DNA of 64,000 nt from contig NZ_JAPKNJ010000002.1 in assembly GCF_026343945.1 (NCBI RefSeq), positions 310,001 to 374,000 of the forward strand, read 5' to 3'. Of the stretch, positions 27,818 to 36,886 are shown in pieces; the first letter of the stretch is position 1; each line of letters opens with the position of its first letter. The notes beneath the pieces are model-generated. The model saw nothing but the letters and a program-made list of their open reading frames with translations. It did not search any database and was not told the DNA's origin. Source of the stretch: Kaistia algarum. Lineage in GTDB: Bacteria; Pseudomonadota; Alphaproteobacteria; Rhizobiales; Kaistiaceae. The position numbers and the translations under genes are program-made.

Positions 27818-29026
27818 GAGCAGCGTTTCCAGTGCCCGGGCGACGATCTCGGTCGCGGCGCGCAAATCGTCGAGACGCAGATGCTCGTCGGCCGAATAGG
27901 CATTGGCCTCGACGATGGAGCGGGGCCCGGCGCCATAGAGCACGGTCGGAATGCCGGCCGCCGCATAGTGACGGGCATCTGTGAAGAGCGGCACGCCCGT
28001 AACCTCGATCGGCACGCCCAGAACGGCCTCCGCCGGCGTCTTCAACGCCGCCACGAGCTGTTCCACGCCAGGCAGCGGCCGGAGCGGCTCGGCGAGCAGT
28101 ATGCGCCGGCATTCGATCTCGATGCCTGGTGTCGGCACAGCTGCCGCCTCGATCCGCTCGATCAGTTCCGCCTCGACCGTCTCACCGTCTTCTTCCGTGA
28201 TCAGCCGCCGGTCGATCCGGATGACGATCCGCTCCGGCACGACATTGGTGTTCGTGCCGCCGGAGATGAGGCCGACCGTGATCTGCGGCGAACCGATGCC
28301 GGGATCGGCGGAGACGATGGATGCAAGGCGCCTCCGCTCGGCATAGATCGCGGCAAGGATTGGCACCGTCGCCTCCAGTGCGTCCGCACCGGCGGAAGGA
28401 ACGGAGGAATGGGCCTGTCGGCCCCGCACGATGACTTCGAGATGCAGCACGCCGCTATGGGCCGTCGTGATCGCATAGGAGAAGCCGGCAGTAATTGCAT
28501 AGTTCGCGCGGCTATGGCCGTGTTCGAGCAACCATTTCGGCCCGACGAATCCGCCGCTCTCCTCGTCATAGGTGAAGTGCAGTTCGACGCCGCCGTCGAG
28601 CGGCTTCCTGGATTTCCCGAGGGCGAGCAGCGCGAAGGCATAGGTGGCGAAGTCGGATTTCGATACGGCAGCGCCGCGCCCATAAATCGCGCCGCGACGC
28701 TCGTCGGCGCCATAGGGGTCGGTTGACCAGCCCTCCCCCGGCGGCACCACGTCGCCATGCGCATTGAGGGCGATCACCGGGCCCCTGCCCACGCCAAAGC
28801 TGCGGCGGACGATGAGGTTGACGATACTCTTCAGGCCATATTGCCGTGCGAAGGGGTCGGGAACCGGGTGGATTTCGACATGGAAGCCCAATTCCTGAAG
28901 CATGGCAGCCACGGCTTCGGCATGCGGTGCGCAGTCGCCCGGCGGGTTGCTGCTCGGCAGGCGGATCAGAGCCTTCAGAAATTCGACCTCGCGACCGAAA
29001 TTTGCGTCGACCGCTTCGCGGATCAT
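27809..29026 (-). CDS. M20-family metallohydrolase (ArgE/DapE/ACY1-type)
   Basis: The product is 405 aa. Two-zinc hydrolase motifs are visible: NAHGDVVP (HxD), the catalytic Glu pair in YDEESGGFVGP, the dimerisation-domain RGRQAHSSVP and a C-terminal YSADEHLRLDDL. It starts within the stop of the preceding allantoate-amidohydrolase-type gene (ATGA overlap) as the last gene of the purine operon. Family members remove acyl or carbamoyl groups from amino-acid-like compounds. In this context an N-carbamoyl or ureido intermediate of purine breakdown is plausible, but no specific activity can be assigned. Confidence 0.88.
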   Translation of the reverse strand: MIREAVDANFGREVEFLKALIRLPSSNPPGDCAPHAEAVAAMLQELGFHVEIHPVPDPFARQYGLKSIVNLIVRRSFGVGRGPVIALNAHGDVVPPGEGWSTDPYGADERRGAIYGRGAAVSKSDFATYAFALLALGKSRKPLDGGVELHFTYDEESGGFVGPKWLLEHGHSRANYAITAGFSYAITTAHSGVLHLEVIVRGRQAHSSVPSAGADALEATVPILAAIYAERRRLASIVSADPGIGSPQITVGLISGGTNTNVVPERIVIRIDRRLITEEDGETVEAELIERIEAAAVPTPGIEIECRRILLAEPLRPLPGVEQLVAALKTPAEAVLGVPIEVTGVPLFTDARHYAAAGIPTVLYGAGPRSIVEANAYSADEHLRLDDLRAATEIVARALETLLSV

Positions 29027-30312
29027 CGCTCGGCACTCTCCTGGCGGGCGATCTCGGCAATGGTGCCGACCAGCGCCTCCACGGCCGCGCCCATGTCGTC
29101 GATTGTCACCGACTCGTTGGGATTATGGCTGATGCCGGCCCGGCAGCGCACAAAGATCATACCGAAATCGCCGAGCTGGACCATGGACTGGCCGTCATGA
29201 CCGGCCCCGGACATCAACGCACGCGCCGGCTTGCCCTGGATGGCGGCAACCGCCGTGCCGATCGCCTTTTGCAGGCGCGGCGCACAACGCGCGACGGACT
29301 TTTCCATCATCGTCTCGACGCCCACGACCACATGCCGGCGGCGGTCGATCTTGCGAGCGAAATTCTTGATCGTCTCGACGGCCGCCTGCCGCGCCGCATC
29401 GTCGGCAGCCCGGACATCAACGGTGAAGCGGACATCGGCCGGGATGACGTTGGAAGCGCCTGGCATCACCTCGACATGACCGACTGTCGCCACCAGCGAG
29501 TGCTTCTTGCCCTTCCGGGCGATCGCCTCGATTTCGAGAATGATCTCGGCCGCCGCCGTCAGCGCGTCGTGGCGCATGCCCATCGGTACGGTACCGGCAT
29601 GCCCCGCCTCGCCCTTGATCCGCACGCGGTGGCGGCTCTGGCTGGCGATGGCCGTGACCACGCCGAGCGGCTCGTTCACCCGCTCCAGTACCGGCCCCTG
29701 CTCAATATGGACTTCGAGATAGCCTAGCACGCCAGGGCGGGCATAGGCCTCCTGCTGCAAGCGCGTGGGATCGCCGCCGAACGCAGTCAGTGCGGCGGCG
29801 AGCGATGTATCGCCCTCATCCGTGACGGCAAGGGCCTTCGGATCGAAGACGCCAGCGGCAACCGCCGAACTCGTCAGCGTTACCGGGAAGCGCACGCCCT
29901 CCTCGTCCCCAAAGGCGAGGATTTCCAGGCCGAAGGGCAATTTCACTCCCCTCGCCTTCAGCGTCTCGACAGCAAGGACGGCCACCACGACGCCCAAATT
30001 GCCGTCATAGCGGCCGGCATCGATGACCGTGTCGATATGCGAGCCGATCAAGAGAGCCTTGTTGGAGCTCTTCCCCGAGCGGCCAGGCGGCAGCGAGCCG
30101 CGCATCGTGCCGGCAGCGTCCATGCGGACGGAAAGACCGCTGGCAGCCATCCATTCGCCGACCAGTTCGGCGGCACGCTTATGCTCAGGCGTCAGATAGA
30201 GGCGGGTCAGTCGATCCGGATCGGCCGAGATCGCCGCGAGCGCATCGATCATGCGCTGGGCCTTTTCGCCGAGTTCACGCATCGACGGCGCACTGGACGC
30301 TACCGCGCTCAT
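29023..30312 (-). CDS. Allantoate amidohydrolase-type Zn-dependent hydrolase (M20C)
   Basis: The product is 429 aa. Motifs of the amidase/hydantoinase-carbamoylase branch are LLIGSHIDTVIDAGRYDG, LEILAFGDEEGVRFP, YLEVHIEQGPVLE, GEAGHAGTVPMGMRHDAL and SGAGHDGQSM. Position next to uraD and puuD makes allantoate the most likely substrate (release of ammonia and CO2 with formation of ureidoglycine), though beta-ureidopropionase and N-carbamoyl-amino-acid hydrolases have the same architecture. It overlaps uraD by 4 bp upstream and the M20 gene by 4 bp downstream, so translation is coupled. Confidence 0.88.
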   Translation of the reverse strand: MSAVASSAPSMRELGEKAQRMIDALAAISADPDRLTRLYLTPEHKRAAELVGEWMAASGLSVRMDAAGTMRGSLPPGRSGKSSNKALLIGSHIDTVIDAGRYDGNLGVVVAVLAVETLKARGVKLPFGLEILAFGDEEGVRFPVTLTSSAVAAGVFDPKALAVTDEGDTSLAAALTAFGGDPTRLQQEAYARPGVLGYLEVHIEQGPVLERVNEPLGVVTAIASQSRHRVRIKGEAGHAGTVPMGMRHDALTAAAEIILEIEAIARKGKKHSLVATVGHVEVMPGASNVIPADVRFTVDVRAADDAARQAAVETIKNFARKIDRRRHVVVGVETMMEKSVARCAPRLQKAIGTAVAAIQGKPARALMSGAGHDGQSMVQLGDFGMIFVRCRAGISHNPNESVTIDDMGAAVEALVGTIAEIARQESAER

Positions 30313-30830
30313 GACGCGACCCGGTCCTCAAGGCGGAAGCGCAGGATCCGCTGGACCTGGCCGAGCGCCGTCTGGAACTCCGTCTCCGGATCGTTGGGGA
30401 GCCGTTCCTGGAAGGCGGCGATGATCTGCGCCTTGGTCGAACCTTTCACCGCGCGGATGAACGGGATGCCATGGCGGGCGCGGTAGCGTGTGTTCAGATC
30501 GGTGAAGAACGCGTATTCCTCGGACGTCATCCGATCGAGACCAGCGCCGGATTGCTCGTTGTAGGATTCAGGCGCGAGCGAACCCGCGATCGCGGCCTTG
30601 CCGGCGAGATCCGGGTGCTCGCGCAGCAAAGCGAGCTGGGCTTCGCGGTCCATTTCGGCCATGGCGCGGTGGAAGGCAGCGACCAGCGCCGCGTGATCCA
30701 GAAACGGCGCGAAGGCGAAAGCCGCCTCCGCAACCCATGGAGAATGCTCGGCAATATCGCCGAAGGCGGCCACGAAGGCCGCCTCGTCCATGCGGTTGAC
30801 TTCGTCGAGCGTCAGCGGCGGATTCGGCAT
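30309..30830 (-). CDS. uraD: OHCU decarboxylase (2-oxo-4-hydroxy-4-carboxy-5-ureidoimidazoline decarboxylase)
   Basis: The product is 173 aa, the usual length. It converts OHCU to (S)-allantoin, the third step of urate oxidation. Typical blocks are FGDIAEHSPWVAE, LLREHPDLAGKAAIAG (containing the catalytic His) and FIRAVKGSTKAQIIAAFQERL. It lies 32 bp after puuD and overlaps the next gene by 4 bp. Confidence 0.95.
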   Translation of the reverse strand: MPNPPLTLDEVNRMDEAAFVAAFGDIAEHSPWVAEAAFAFAPFLDHAALVAAFHRAMAEMDREAQLALLREHPDLAGKAAIAGSLAPESYNEQSGAGLDRMTSEEYAFFTDLNTRYRARHGIPFIRAVKGSTKAQIIAAFQERLPNDPETEFQTALGQVQRILRFRLEDRVAS

Positions 30831-30862
30831 GGGGTCCCGATATTCGTAAGACGTCCAGCTCT

Positions 30863-32044
30863 CTAATGGCTTTGCAGCCAGGCGCCAAGCCTCTTGCGGT
30901 CCTCCGGCGTCATCCCCTTCTCATTGCCGAGCGGCATGGCGTTGCCCTGGACCGCCTGGGCGATGATCTGGTCCTTGTGGGCGATCAGTTCCGCGGTCGT
31001 CTGCAGCATTACGCCCTTAGGCGGGGCGTCGAAGCCGTCATGGGTCGGTTTGGCAGAATGGCATACGGCGCAATGGGTTGCGGTCAGAGTGAGGATCTCG
31101 ATATCGCTGACCTGCAGGCTTGGATCGATCTCGACGGGCTTGGGCGCGGTCATGACCAGGAGCACGGCGAGAAACACGAGCCCGGCCGGCAGTGCCCAGA
31201 CATATTTCGACAGCGGGTCATGGGCTTCATGACGGTTGATGAAATGTCGTATCGAGCCGCCGAGCAGAAGGATGAAAGCGACGAGGATCCAGCTCTGCGG
31301 GTGGCCCGTCAGGAACGGATAGTGATTGCTCACCATCATCAGCAGGACTGGCAGAGTCAGATAGTTATTGTGAACGGAACGTTGCTTGCCGATGGCGCCT
31401 AGGCGCGGGTCTGGCCGTTCGTGCTTCAGCAGCGACGCGACGATCTTCTTCTGGTTCGGCACGATGACGCCGAAAACATTGACCGCCATGATCGTGCCGA
31501 CAAAGGCGCCGACATGGATCAGCGCGCCCCGGCCGGAGAAGACATGCGTGAACATATAGGCGGCGGCAACGATCAAGGCAAAGACACAGACAGCCAGAAC
31601 CGGGGTATTGCGGCCGATCGGCGATTTGCACAACTGGTCATAGATCACCCAGCCGCCGATGAGCGATAGGAACGATATCACGATCGCCTGTGACGGCAGC
31701 AGTGGCAGGACCGATCGATCGATCAGGAACGTGTTGGCGTTCCAGTAATACTGGACGATCAGCAACAAGAAGCCCGTCACCCAGGTGAGATAGGCTTCCC
31801 ATTTGTACCAGATCAAATCATCGGGAAGCGCGTCCGGAGCGACGAGGTATTTCTCGACATGATAAAAGCCGCCGCCATGAACCTCCCACGCTGTCCCATA
31901 GACGCCGGGATTCATCTGCGCTCGCTTCTTCAGGCTCAGATCGAGCGCGATGAAGTAGAATGAGGTGCCGATCCAGCCGATGCCAACGATCATATGGGCC
32001 CAGCGGACGAGAAGATTGAGCCATTCGACGACGAATGCGGACAT
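30863..32044 (-). CDS. puuD: Membrane urate hydroxylase with C-terminal cytochrome c domain
   Basis: About 393 aa from ATG 32044 (MSAFVVEW). The N-terminal part has about eight transmembrane helices (WAHMIVGIGWIGTSFYF, VHGGGFYHVEKY, VHNNYLTLPVLLMMVSNHYPF with conserved histidines). A C-terminal domain carries a haem c motif CAVCH (about residue 328) and the axial-ligand candidate Met in NAMPLGNEKGMTPED. PuuD oxidises urate to 5-hydroxyisourate and passes electrons to the respiratory chain, not to O2, so no H2O2 is made. It is followed by uraD. Confidence 0.95.
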   Translation of the reverse strand: MSAFVVEWLNLLVRWAHMIVGIGWIGTSFYFIALDLSLKKRAQMNPGVYGTAWEVHGGGFYHVEKYLVAPDALPDDLIWYKWEAYLTWVTGFLLLIVQYYWNANTFLIDRSVLPLLPSQAIVISFLSLIGGWVIYDQLCKSPIGRNTPVLAVCVFALIVAAAYMFTHVFSGRGALIHVGAFVGTIMAVNVFGVIVPNQKKIVASLLKHERPDPRLGAIGKQRSVHNNYLTLPVLLMMVSNHYPFLTGHPQSWILVAFILLLGGSIRHFINRHEAHDPLSKYVWALPAGLVFLAVLLVMTAPKPVEIDPSLQVSDIEILTLTATHCAVCHSAKPTHDGFDAPPKGVMLQTTAELIAHKDQIIAQAVQGNAMPLGNEKGMTPEDRKRLGAWLQSH

Positions 32045-32151
32045 GTGGTGGTGAGGCCCCCGGTTGACGACGGCCGGCACCTCTCAAAGGCGCCGGCCGG
32101 ATTGGTTTCGCCCGGCGTCGCCCGGACGCCGCCATTGGCGAAAGCGGATGC

Positions 32152-33222
32152 TTATTGTGGCAGCTTGTCGTCGATGCCCTTAACGTACCAGTTGAGGCCG
32201 GACAGCGTCTTGTCGTCCATGACCGCGCCATCGGCGACGCCGACCGACCCGTCCTGCTTGGTGATCGGTCCCTTGAAGACCTGCAACTCGCCGGACTTGA
32301 TCTTCTCCATAGTGCTCTCGGCGAGGGCCTTCACGTCGTCAGGCATGTTGGTGAGCGGCTGGAGCTCCACCATGCCGGACTTGATACCGCCCCAGGTGTC
32401 GGTGGACTTCCAAGTGCCGTCGAGCGCCGCCTGGACACGATCGATGTAGTAGGGCGTCCAGTTGTCGACCAGCGAGGCCAGATGCGCCTTGGGGCCGAAC
32501 TTGGACATGTCGGCCGACTGGCCAAAGGCGTGCAGGCCGCGTTCCTCGGCGATCTGCATGGCGGCGGGCGAATCAGTGTGCTGGACGATGATGTCGACGC
32601 CCTGGTCGATCAGCGCCTTGGCGGCGTCGGCTTCCTTGCCGGGATCGAACCAGGTGTTGACCCAGACGACCTTGACCTTGAAGTCGGGGTTGACCGACTG
32701 CGCGCCGAGCATGAAGGCGTCGATGCCCATCACCACTTCGGGGATCGGAAAGGAGACGATGTAGCCGGCGACGCCGGTCTTCGACATCTTCGCGGCGATC
32801 TGGCCCTGAACGTAGCGCCCCTCATACCAGCGCATGTTGTAGATCGAGACATTGTCGGCCATCTTGTAGCCGGCATCGTGCTCGAACTTCACCTTCGGGA
32901 ACTTCTTGGCGATCTTGATGGTCGGATCCATGAAGCCGAACGACGTCGTGAAGATCATGCCGCAGCCGGAACGGGCGAGACGCTCGATGGCGCGCTCGGC
33001 GTCCGGGCCTTCTGCCACGTTCTCGACATAGGCCGTCTCGATCTTGTCGCCGAACTTCGCCTCAAGGGCGAGGCGGGCCGTGTCGTGCTGCTGGCTCCAG
33101 CCGCCATCATTGTGCGGGCCGGTATAGACGAAGCAGACCTTGAGCTTGTCGGCGGCGCTGGCGCCGGTCGCCAAGCCGGCGATGAGCGCGAATGCGCCGA
33201 TCACGGCGAGATATTTCTTCAT
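32152..33222 (-). CDS. BMP-family ABC transporter substrate-binding protein (purine/nucleoside type)
   Basis: About 356 aa from ATG 33222, preceded by AGAGGAAGGGA. A clear Sec signal peptide (MKKYLAVIGAFALIAGLATG, then ASAAD) targets it to the periplasm. BMP/PnrA-type blocks are CFVYTGPHNDGGWSQQHD, MIFTTSFGFMDP and FPIPEVVMGIDAFMLGA. BMP proteins bind nucleosides or purines. Lying inside a purine-catabolism operon, this one probably captures a purine base, urate, xanthine or related nucleoside. It works with the two permeases and the ATPase upstream. Confidence 0.92.
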   Translation of the reverse strand: MKKYLAVIGAFALIAGLATGASAADKLKVCFVYTGPHNDGGWSQQHDTARLALEAKFGDKIETAYVENVAEGPDAERAIERLARSGCGMIFTTSFGFMDPTIKIAKKFPKVKFEHDAGYKMADNVSIYNMRWYEGRYVQGQIAAKMSKTGVAGYIVSFPIPEVVMGIDAFMLGAQSVNPDFKVKVVWVNTWFDPGKEADAAKALIDQGVDIIVQHTDSPAAMQIAEERGLHAFGQSADMSKFGPKAHLASLVDNWTPYYIDRVQAALDGTWKSTDTWGGIKSGMVELQPLTNMPDDVKALAESTMEKIKSGELQVFKGPITKQDGSVGVADGAVMDDKTLSGLNWYVKGIDDKLPQ

Positions 33223-33299
33223 CGAAGTTCCCTTCCTCTGGATCAGGTTTTGCACGTGGTGCCGCATCCCCTTCCCTGCTCAGGGACGCAGCGTGAAGC

Positions 33300-34220
33300 T
33301 CATGTGTCGGGGACAAAGGGCCGGCCGAGGGTTGCCGGCGTATTGACGGAAAGCAGCGCCCGGTTGCGCGAAATCAGCACCAGGGCGATGACGGTGACGA
33401 TATAGGGCAGCATGGACAGGAACTGCGACGGGATGCCGATGCCGAGCGCCTGCGCATGCAATTGCAGGATCGACACGGCGCCGAAGAGCAGTGCGCCGAT
33501 CACAAGGCGCCCCGGCAGCCAGCTGGCGAAGACGACGAGCGCGAGCGCGATCCAGCCGCGGCCGGCGGTCATCGCCTGTGTCCATTGCGGCGTATAGACC
33601 ATGGAGAGATAGGCTCCGGCGATGCCGGCGCAGGCCCCGCCGAACAGCACGGCGAGGAAGCGCGTGCGGAACACGGAGAAGCCGAGTGCATGCGCCGAGG
33701 CGGCATTGTCGCCGACGGCGCGCAGGATCAGCCCGCCGCGCGTCTTGAAGATGAACCACCAGGTGGCGATGGTGAGGAGGATGGCGCCATAGACGAAGGG
33801 ATCCTGCCCGAAGACCAGGGTACCGACCACCGGCAGTTCGCTCAAGCCCGGAATATACACCTTCGGGATCGGCACGCCCGGCACGCCGACAAAGGCGCTG
33901 CCGATCAGGCCCGATAGGCCGAGCCCGAACAAGGTGAGTGCGACGCCGGTGGCGTTCTGGTTCGCCACGAAGAACAGCGCGACGATGCCGAAGAGGCTCG
34001 CCGCCAGCATGCCGGCGATCATCGCGGCGAGGACGCCGAGGAGCGGGTTGCCGGTCAGGTTGGAGGCGGCGAAGCCGCAGACGGCGCCGACCGCCATCAT
34101 GCCCTCGACGCCGAGATTGAGCACGCCGGAGCGCTCGGCCACCAGTTCGCCGATCGCGGCGAAGAGCAGCGGCGTTGCAGCCGTGATGATCGTCAGCAGG
34201 ATGCCTTCGAACATGGTCAT
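33300..34220 (-). CDS. ABC transporter permease, BMP/nucleoside type (second permease)
   Basis: The product is 306 aa. The ATG at 34220 overlaps the stop of the first permease by 4 bp; an open extension upstream is the other permease's shadow. About eight transmembrane helices are visible. The BPD_transp_2 signature is GELVAERSGVLNLGVEGMMAVGAV near the N-terminus, with RAVGDNAASAHALGFSV in the cytoplasmic loop that meets the ATPase. It pairs with the gene just upstream as a heterodimeric channel for purine-related import. Confidence 0.93.
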   Translation of the reverse strand: MTMFEGILLTIITAATPLLFAAIGELVAERSGVLNLGVEGMMAVGAVCGFAASNLTGNPLLGVLAAMIAGMLAASLFGIVALFFVANQNATGVALTLFGLGLSGLIGSAFVGVPGVPIPKVYIPGLSELPVVGTLVFGQDPFVYGAILLTIATWWFIFKTRGGLILRAVGDNAASAHALGFSVFRTRFLAVLFGGACAGIAGAYLSMVYTPQWTQAMTAGRGWIALALVVFASWLPGRLVIGALLFGAVSILQLHAQALGIGIPSQFLSMLPYIVTVIALVLISRNRALLSVNTPATLGRPFVPDT

Positions 34221-35311
34221 GACGCCACCCTCGCCGCCGTGGCTTCGTGCGAGCGATCGCGAACAAAACGGAGCCGGTAATAGATGAAGCTGTCGCAGGC
34301 GAGCACGTAGAAGAGCAGCATGCCCTGGAACACCTGCGTCGTCTGGTCGGAAAGGCCGAGTGCCACCTGGGCGCCCTCCCCGCCCATATAGGAAAGCGCC
34401 AGCAGCAGGCCGGCGACGAGAATGCCGAAGGGATGCAGCCGTCCGAGGAAGGCGACGATGATCGCGGTGAAGCCGTAGCCCGGCGAGACTGTCGTCCGCA
34501 GCAGGCCGATCGGCCCGGCGACTTCGCAGATGCCGGCAAGGCCGGCCAGTCCACCCGAGATCAGGAAGGTCAGCATCACCATCTTGTTGCGGGAGAAGCC
34601 GCCAAAGGCGCCGGCACGCGGCGAGAGACCGAGCACGCGGATTTTGAAGCCAGTCATGGTCTTCGAGGTCAGGAACCAGGCGATGACGACGGCCGCCAGC
34701 ATGAACACGATCGACAGCCGCACCGTGTCGCCCGCGATGATCGGCAGCAGCTGGCCGTCCTCGAACGGCTTGGAGTTCGGGAAATTCATTCCGGCCGGGT
34801 CTCGCCACGGCCCACGCGCCATATAGTCGAGAAACAGGTTCGCCACATAGACGAGCATCAGCGTCGTCAGCGTCTCGTTGGCATTGAAGCGGATTTTCAG
34901 GATGGCGGGGATCGCCGCATAGGCCATGCCGCCGAGCACGCCCATGATCATCATGGCCGCCAGCACCCAGGGTCCCTGCAGACTTGGATAGAGCACGGGA
35001 AGGATAGAGCCGGCGAGAGCGCCTGCGGCGAGTTGGCCCTCGGCCCCGATGTTCCAGACGGCGGATTGGTAGCAGAAGGAAAGGCCGATCGCGATCAGGA
35101 TGATCGGCGCCGCCTTGGTCAGCAGATCCTCGATCGACCAGCCGGCGGTCAGCGGCTCGACGAAATAGATGTAGAGCGCCTGCAGCGGGTCGATGCCCGA
35201 GAGCACGAAAATGATGAAGAAGGAGACAAGCGACAGCCCGATCGCGATGATCGGCGACAGATATTGCATCGCCTGGCTGTGCGAGGCGCGCCGTTCAAGC
35301 TGAATGCGCAT
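34217..35311 (-). CDS. ABC transporter permease, BMP/nucleoside type (first permease)
   Basis: About 364 aa from ATG 35311 (MRIQLERR); ATG 35332 is also in frame. Eight or so hydrophobic segments are visible. Family signature: FCYQSAVWNIGAEGQLAAGAL and RFNANETLTTLMLVYVANL; coupling-helix-like VLGLSPRAGAFGGFSRNK. It overlaps the ATPase stop upstream and the second permease downstream, consistent with one translation-coupled transporter unit. Confidence 0.93.
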   Translation of the reverse strand: MRIQLERRASHSQAMQYLSPIIAIGLSLVSFFIIFVLSGIDPLQALYIYFVEPLTAGWSIEDLLTKAAPIILIAIGLSFCYQSAVWNIGAEGQLAAGALAGSILPVLYPSLQGPWVLAAMMIMGVLGGMAYAAIPAILKIRFNANETLTTLMLVYVANLFLDYMARGPWRDPAGMNFPNSKPFEDGQLLPIIAGDTVRLSIVFMLAAVVIAWFLTSKTMTGFKIRVLGLSPRAGAFGGFSRNKMVMLTFLISGGLAGLAGICEVAGPIGLLRTTVSPGYGFTAIIVAFLGRLHPFGILVAGLLLALSYMGGEGAQVALGLSDQTTQVFQGMLLFYVLACDSFIYYRLRFVRDRSHEATAARVAS

Positions 35312-36884
35312 GGGCCGCCCCCGTCGTTCCACGCTTGCCTTCGCCGAGGCCGGCCATCATTAGTCCGATCTGTTCGCGCGTCATGGTCCTGGCCGGTACG
35401 GGGTCGGAGAGATGGCCGCGCGAGATGACGGCGATCCGATCGGCGATCTCGAAGATCTCGTCGAGATCCTGGCTGACGACGATGACGGCCGAGCCGGAGC
35501 GCGCCAGATCGATCAGCGCCTGCCGGATCACGGCCGCCGCGCCGGCATCGACGCCCCAGGTCGGCTGGCTGACGAGCAGAACGCCCGGCTGGCGATCGAT
35601 CTCGCGGCCGACGATGAATTTTTGCAGATTGCCGCCGGAAAGGGAGCCCGCCTCGGGGTCTGGTCCCGACTTTCGGACATCGAACGAACGGCCGATGCGC
35701 TCGGCCAGCGTCTTCATGCTGGCAAAATCGATGACGCCGATGCGCATCAACTGGTCGCCGGTCGCGTGGCGGGTGAGCAGCACATTGTCCGAGAGCTTCA
35801 GGCGCGGCACGGCGCCATGGCCCATGCGCTCCTCCGGCACGAAGGCGGCCCCGAGCCGGCGCCGCGCCGTCACGCCCATCCGTCCCGCCGGCCTATTGTC
35901 GATCAGCACGGCATCGGCCCGGTCGGCGAGCCGCTCACCGGACAACGCTTCGAAGAGTTCGCTCTGGCCATTGCCGGCGATGCCGGCAATGCCGACGATC
36001 TCGCCGGCCTTCACTTCCAGCGAGACATTCTTGAGCGCCACCGCAAAGGGATGCGGCTCCGGCATGGAAAGGCCCTGGATGACGAAGCGGGCCTTGGCGG
36101 CGATCGGCGGCGGCGTGTCGGAGGTGATGGCGTGGACCTCGGCGCCGACCATCAGGCTCGCCAGCCGCGAGGCCGTTTCCTTCTGCGGATCGCATTCGCC
36201 GACGATTCTGCCGAGGCGCAGGATCGTCGCGTGATGGCAGATCTGCTTCACTTCCTCGAGGCGGTGGCTGATGTAGAGCACGGCACAGCCGCGCGCGATC
36301 AGCTTGTCGAGCGTGACGAAGAGGTCGTCGGCCTCCTGCGGCGTCAGCACCGAGGTCGGCTCGTCCATGATCAGGAGTTCGGGGTTCTGCAACAGGCAGC
36401 GCACGATCTCGACCCGCTGACGCTCGCCGACCGAGAGGTCGACGATGCGCGAGGCGGGATTGAGCGGCAGGCCATATTCGGCCGAGACCTTCTCGATTTC
36501 ACGGGCGAGTTCGGCGCGGTTGTTGCGATCGGAAAGCGCGAGCGCGATGTTCTCGGTGACGGTCAGCGCCTCGAACAGCGAGAAATGCTGGAACACCATG
36601 CCGATGCCGAGGCGGCGGGCCGCCGAGGGGTTCGGGATGACGACCGGCTGGCCCTTCCAGCGTAATTCGCCATCCGTCGGTTGCAGCGAGCCATAGATGA
36701 TCTTGACCAGCGTCGACTTGCCGGCGCCGTTTTCGCCGAGCAGGGCGTGAATCTCGCCGGGTCGGATGGCGAAATCGACATTGTCGTTCGCCGTGAAGTC
36801 GCCGAACCGCTTGGTGATACCGACCGCTTCAAGCAGCGGGGCGCTGTCGGGTCTCGTTCGGCCGCCGGATGGGGTTTGCTGCAA
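35295..36884 (-). CDS. ABC transporter ATP-binding protein, two fused ATPase domains
   Basis: About 529 aa from a TTG at 36884, immediately after the xdhC stop. No better in-frame ATG precedes the first domain. Domain 1 (about 17-250) has Walker A GENGAGKST, signature LSVGERQRVEI and Walker B LLIMDEPTSVLTP. Domain 2 (about 265-510) has a degenerate Walker A (GIAGNGQSE), signature LSGGNLQKFI and VSQPTWGVD. One intact and one degenerate site is usual for sugar/nucleoside importers of the RbsA/NupA type. It energises the two permeases just downstream. Confidence 0.93.
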   Translation of the reverse strand: MQQTPSGGRTRPDSAPLLEAVGITKRFGDFTANDNVDFAIRPGEIHALLGENGAGKSTLVKIIYGSLQPTDGELRWKGQPVVIPNPSAARRLGIGMVFQHFSLFEALTVTENIALALSDRNNRAELAREIEKVSAEYGLPLNPASRIVDLSVGERQRVEIVRCLLQNPELLIMDEPTSVLTPQEADDLFVTLDKLIARGCAVLYISHRLEEVKQICHHATILRLGRIVGECDPQKETASRLASLMVGAEVHAITSDTPPPIAAKARFVIQGLSMPEPHPFAVALKNVSLEVKAGEIVGIAGIAGNGQSELFEALSGERLADRADAVLIDNRPAGRMGVTARRRLGAAFVPEERMGHGAVPRLKLSDNVLLTRHATGDQLMRIGVIDFASMKTLAERIGRSFDVRKSGPDPEAGSLSGGNLQKFIVGREIDRQPGVLLVSQPTWGVDAGAAAVIRQALIDLARSGSAVIVVSQDLDEIFEIADRIAVISRGHLSDPVPARTMTREQIGLMMAGLGEGKRGTTGAAHAHSA

Positions 36885-36886
36885 GA

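Noticed and set aside
35295..36884. Degenerate second Walker A in the ABC ATPase as a defect
   Set aside because: One intact and one degenerate nucleotide site is normal in fused ATPases of sugar and nucleoside importers.
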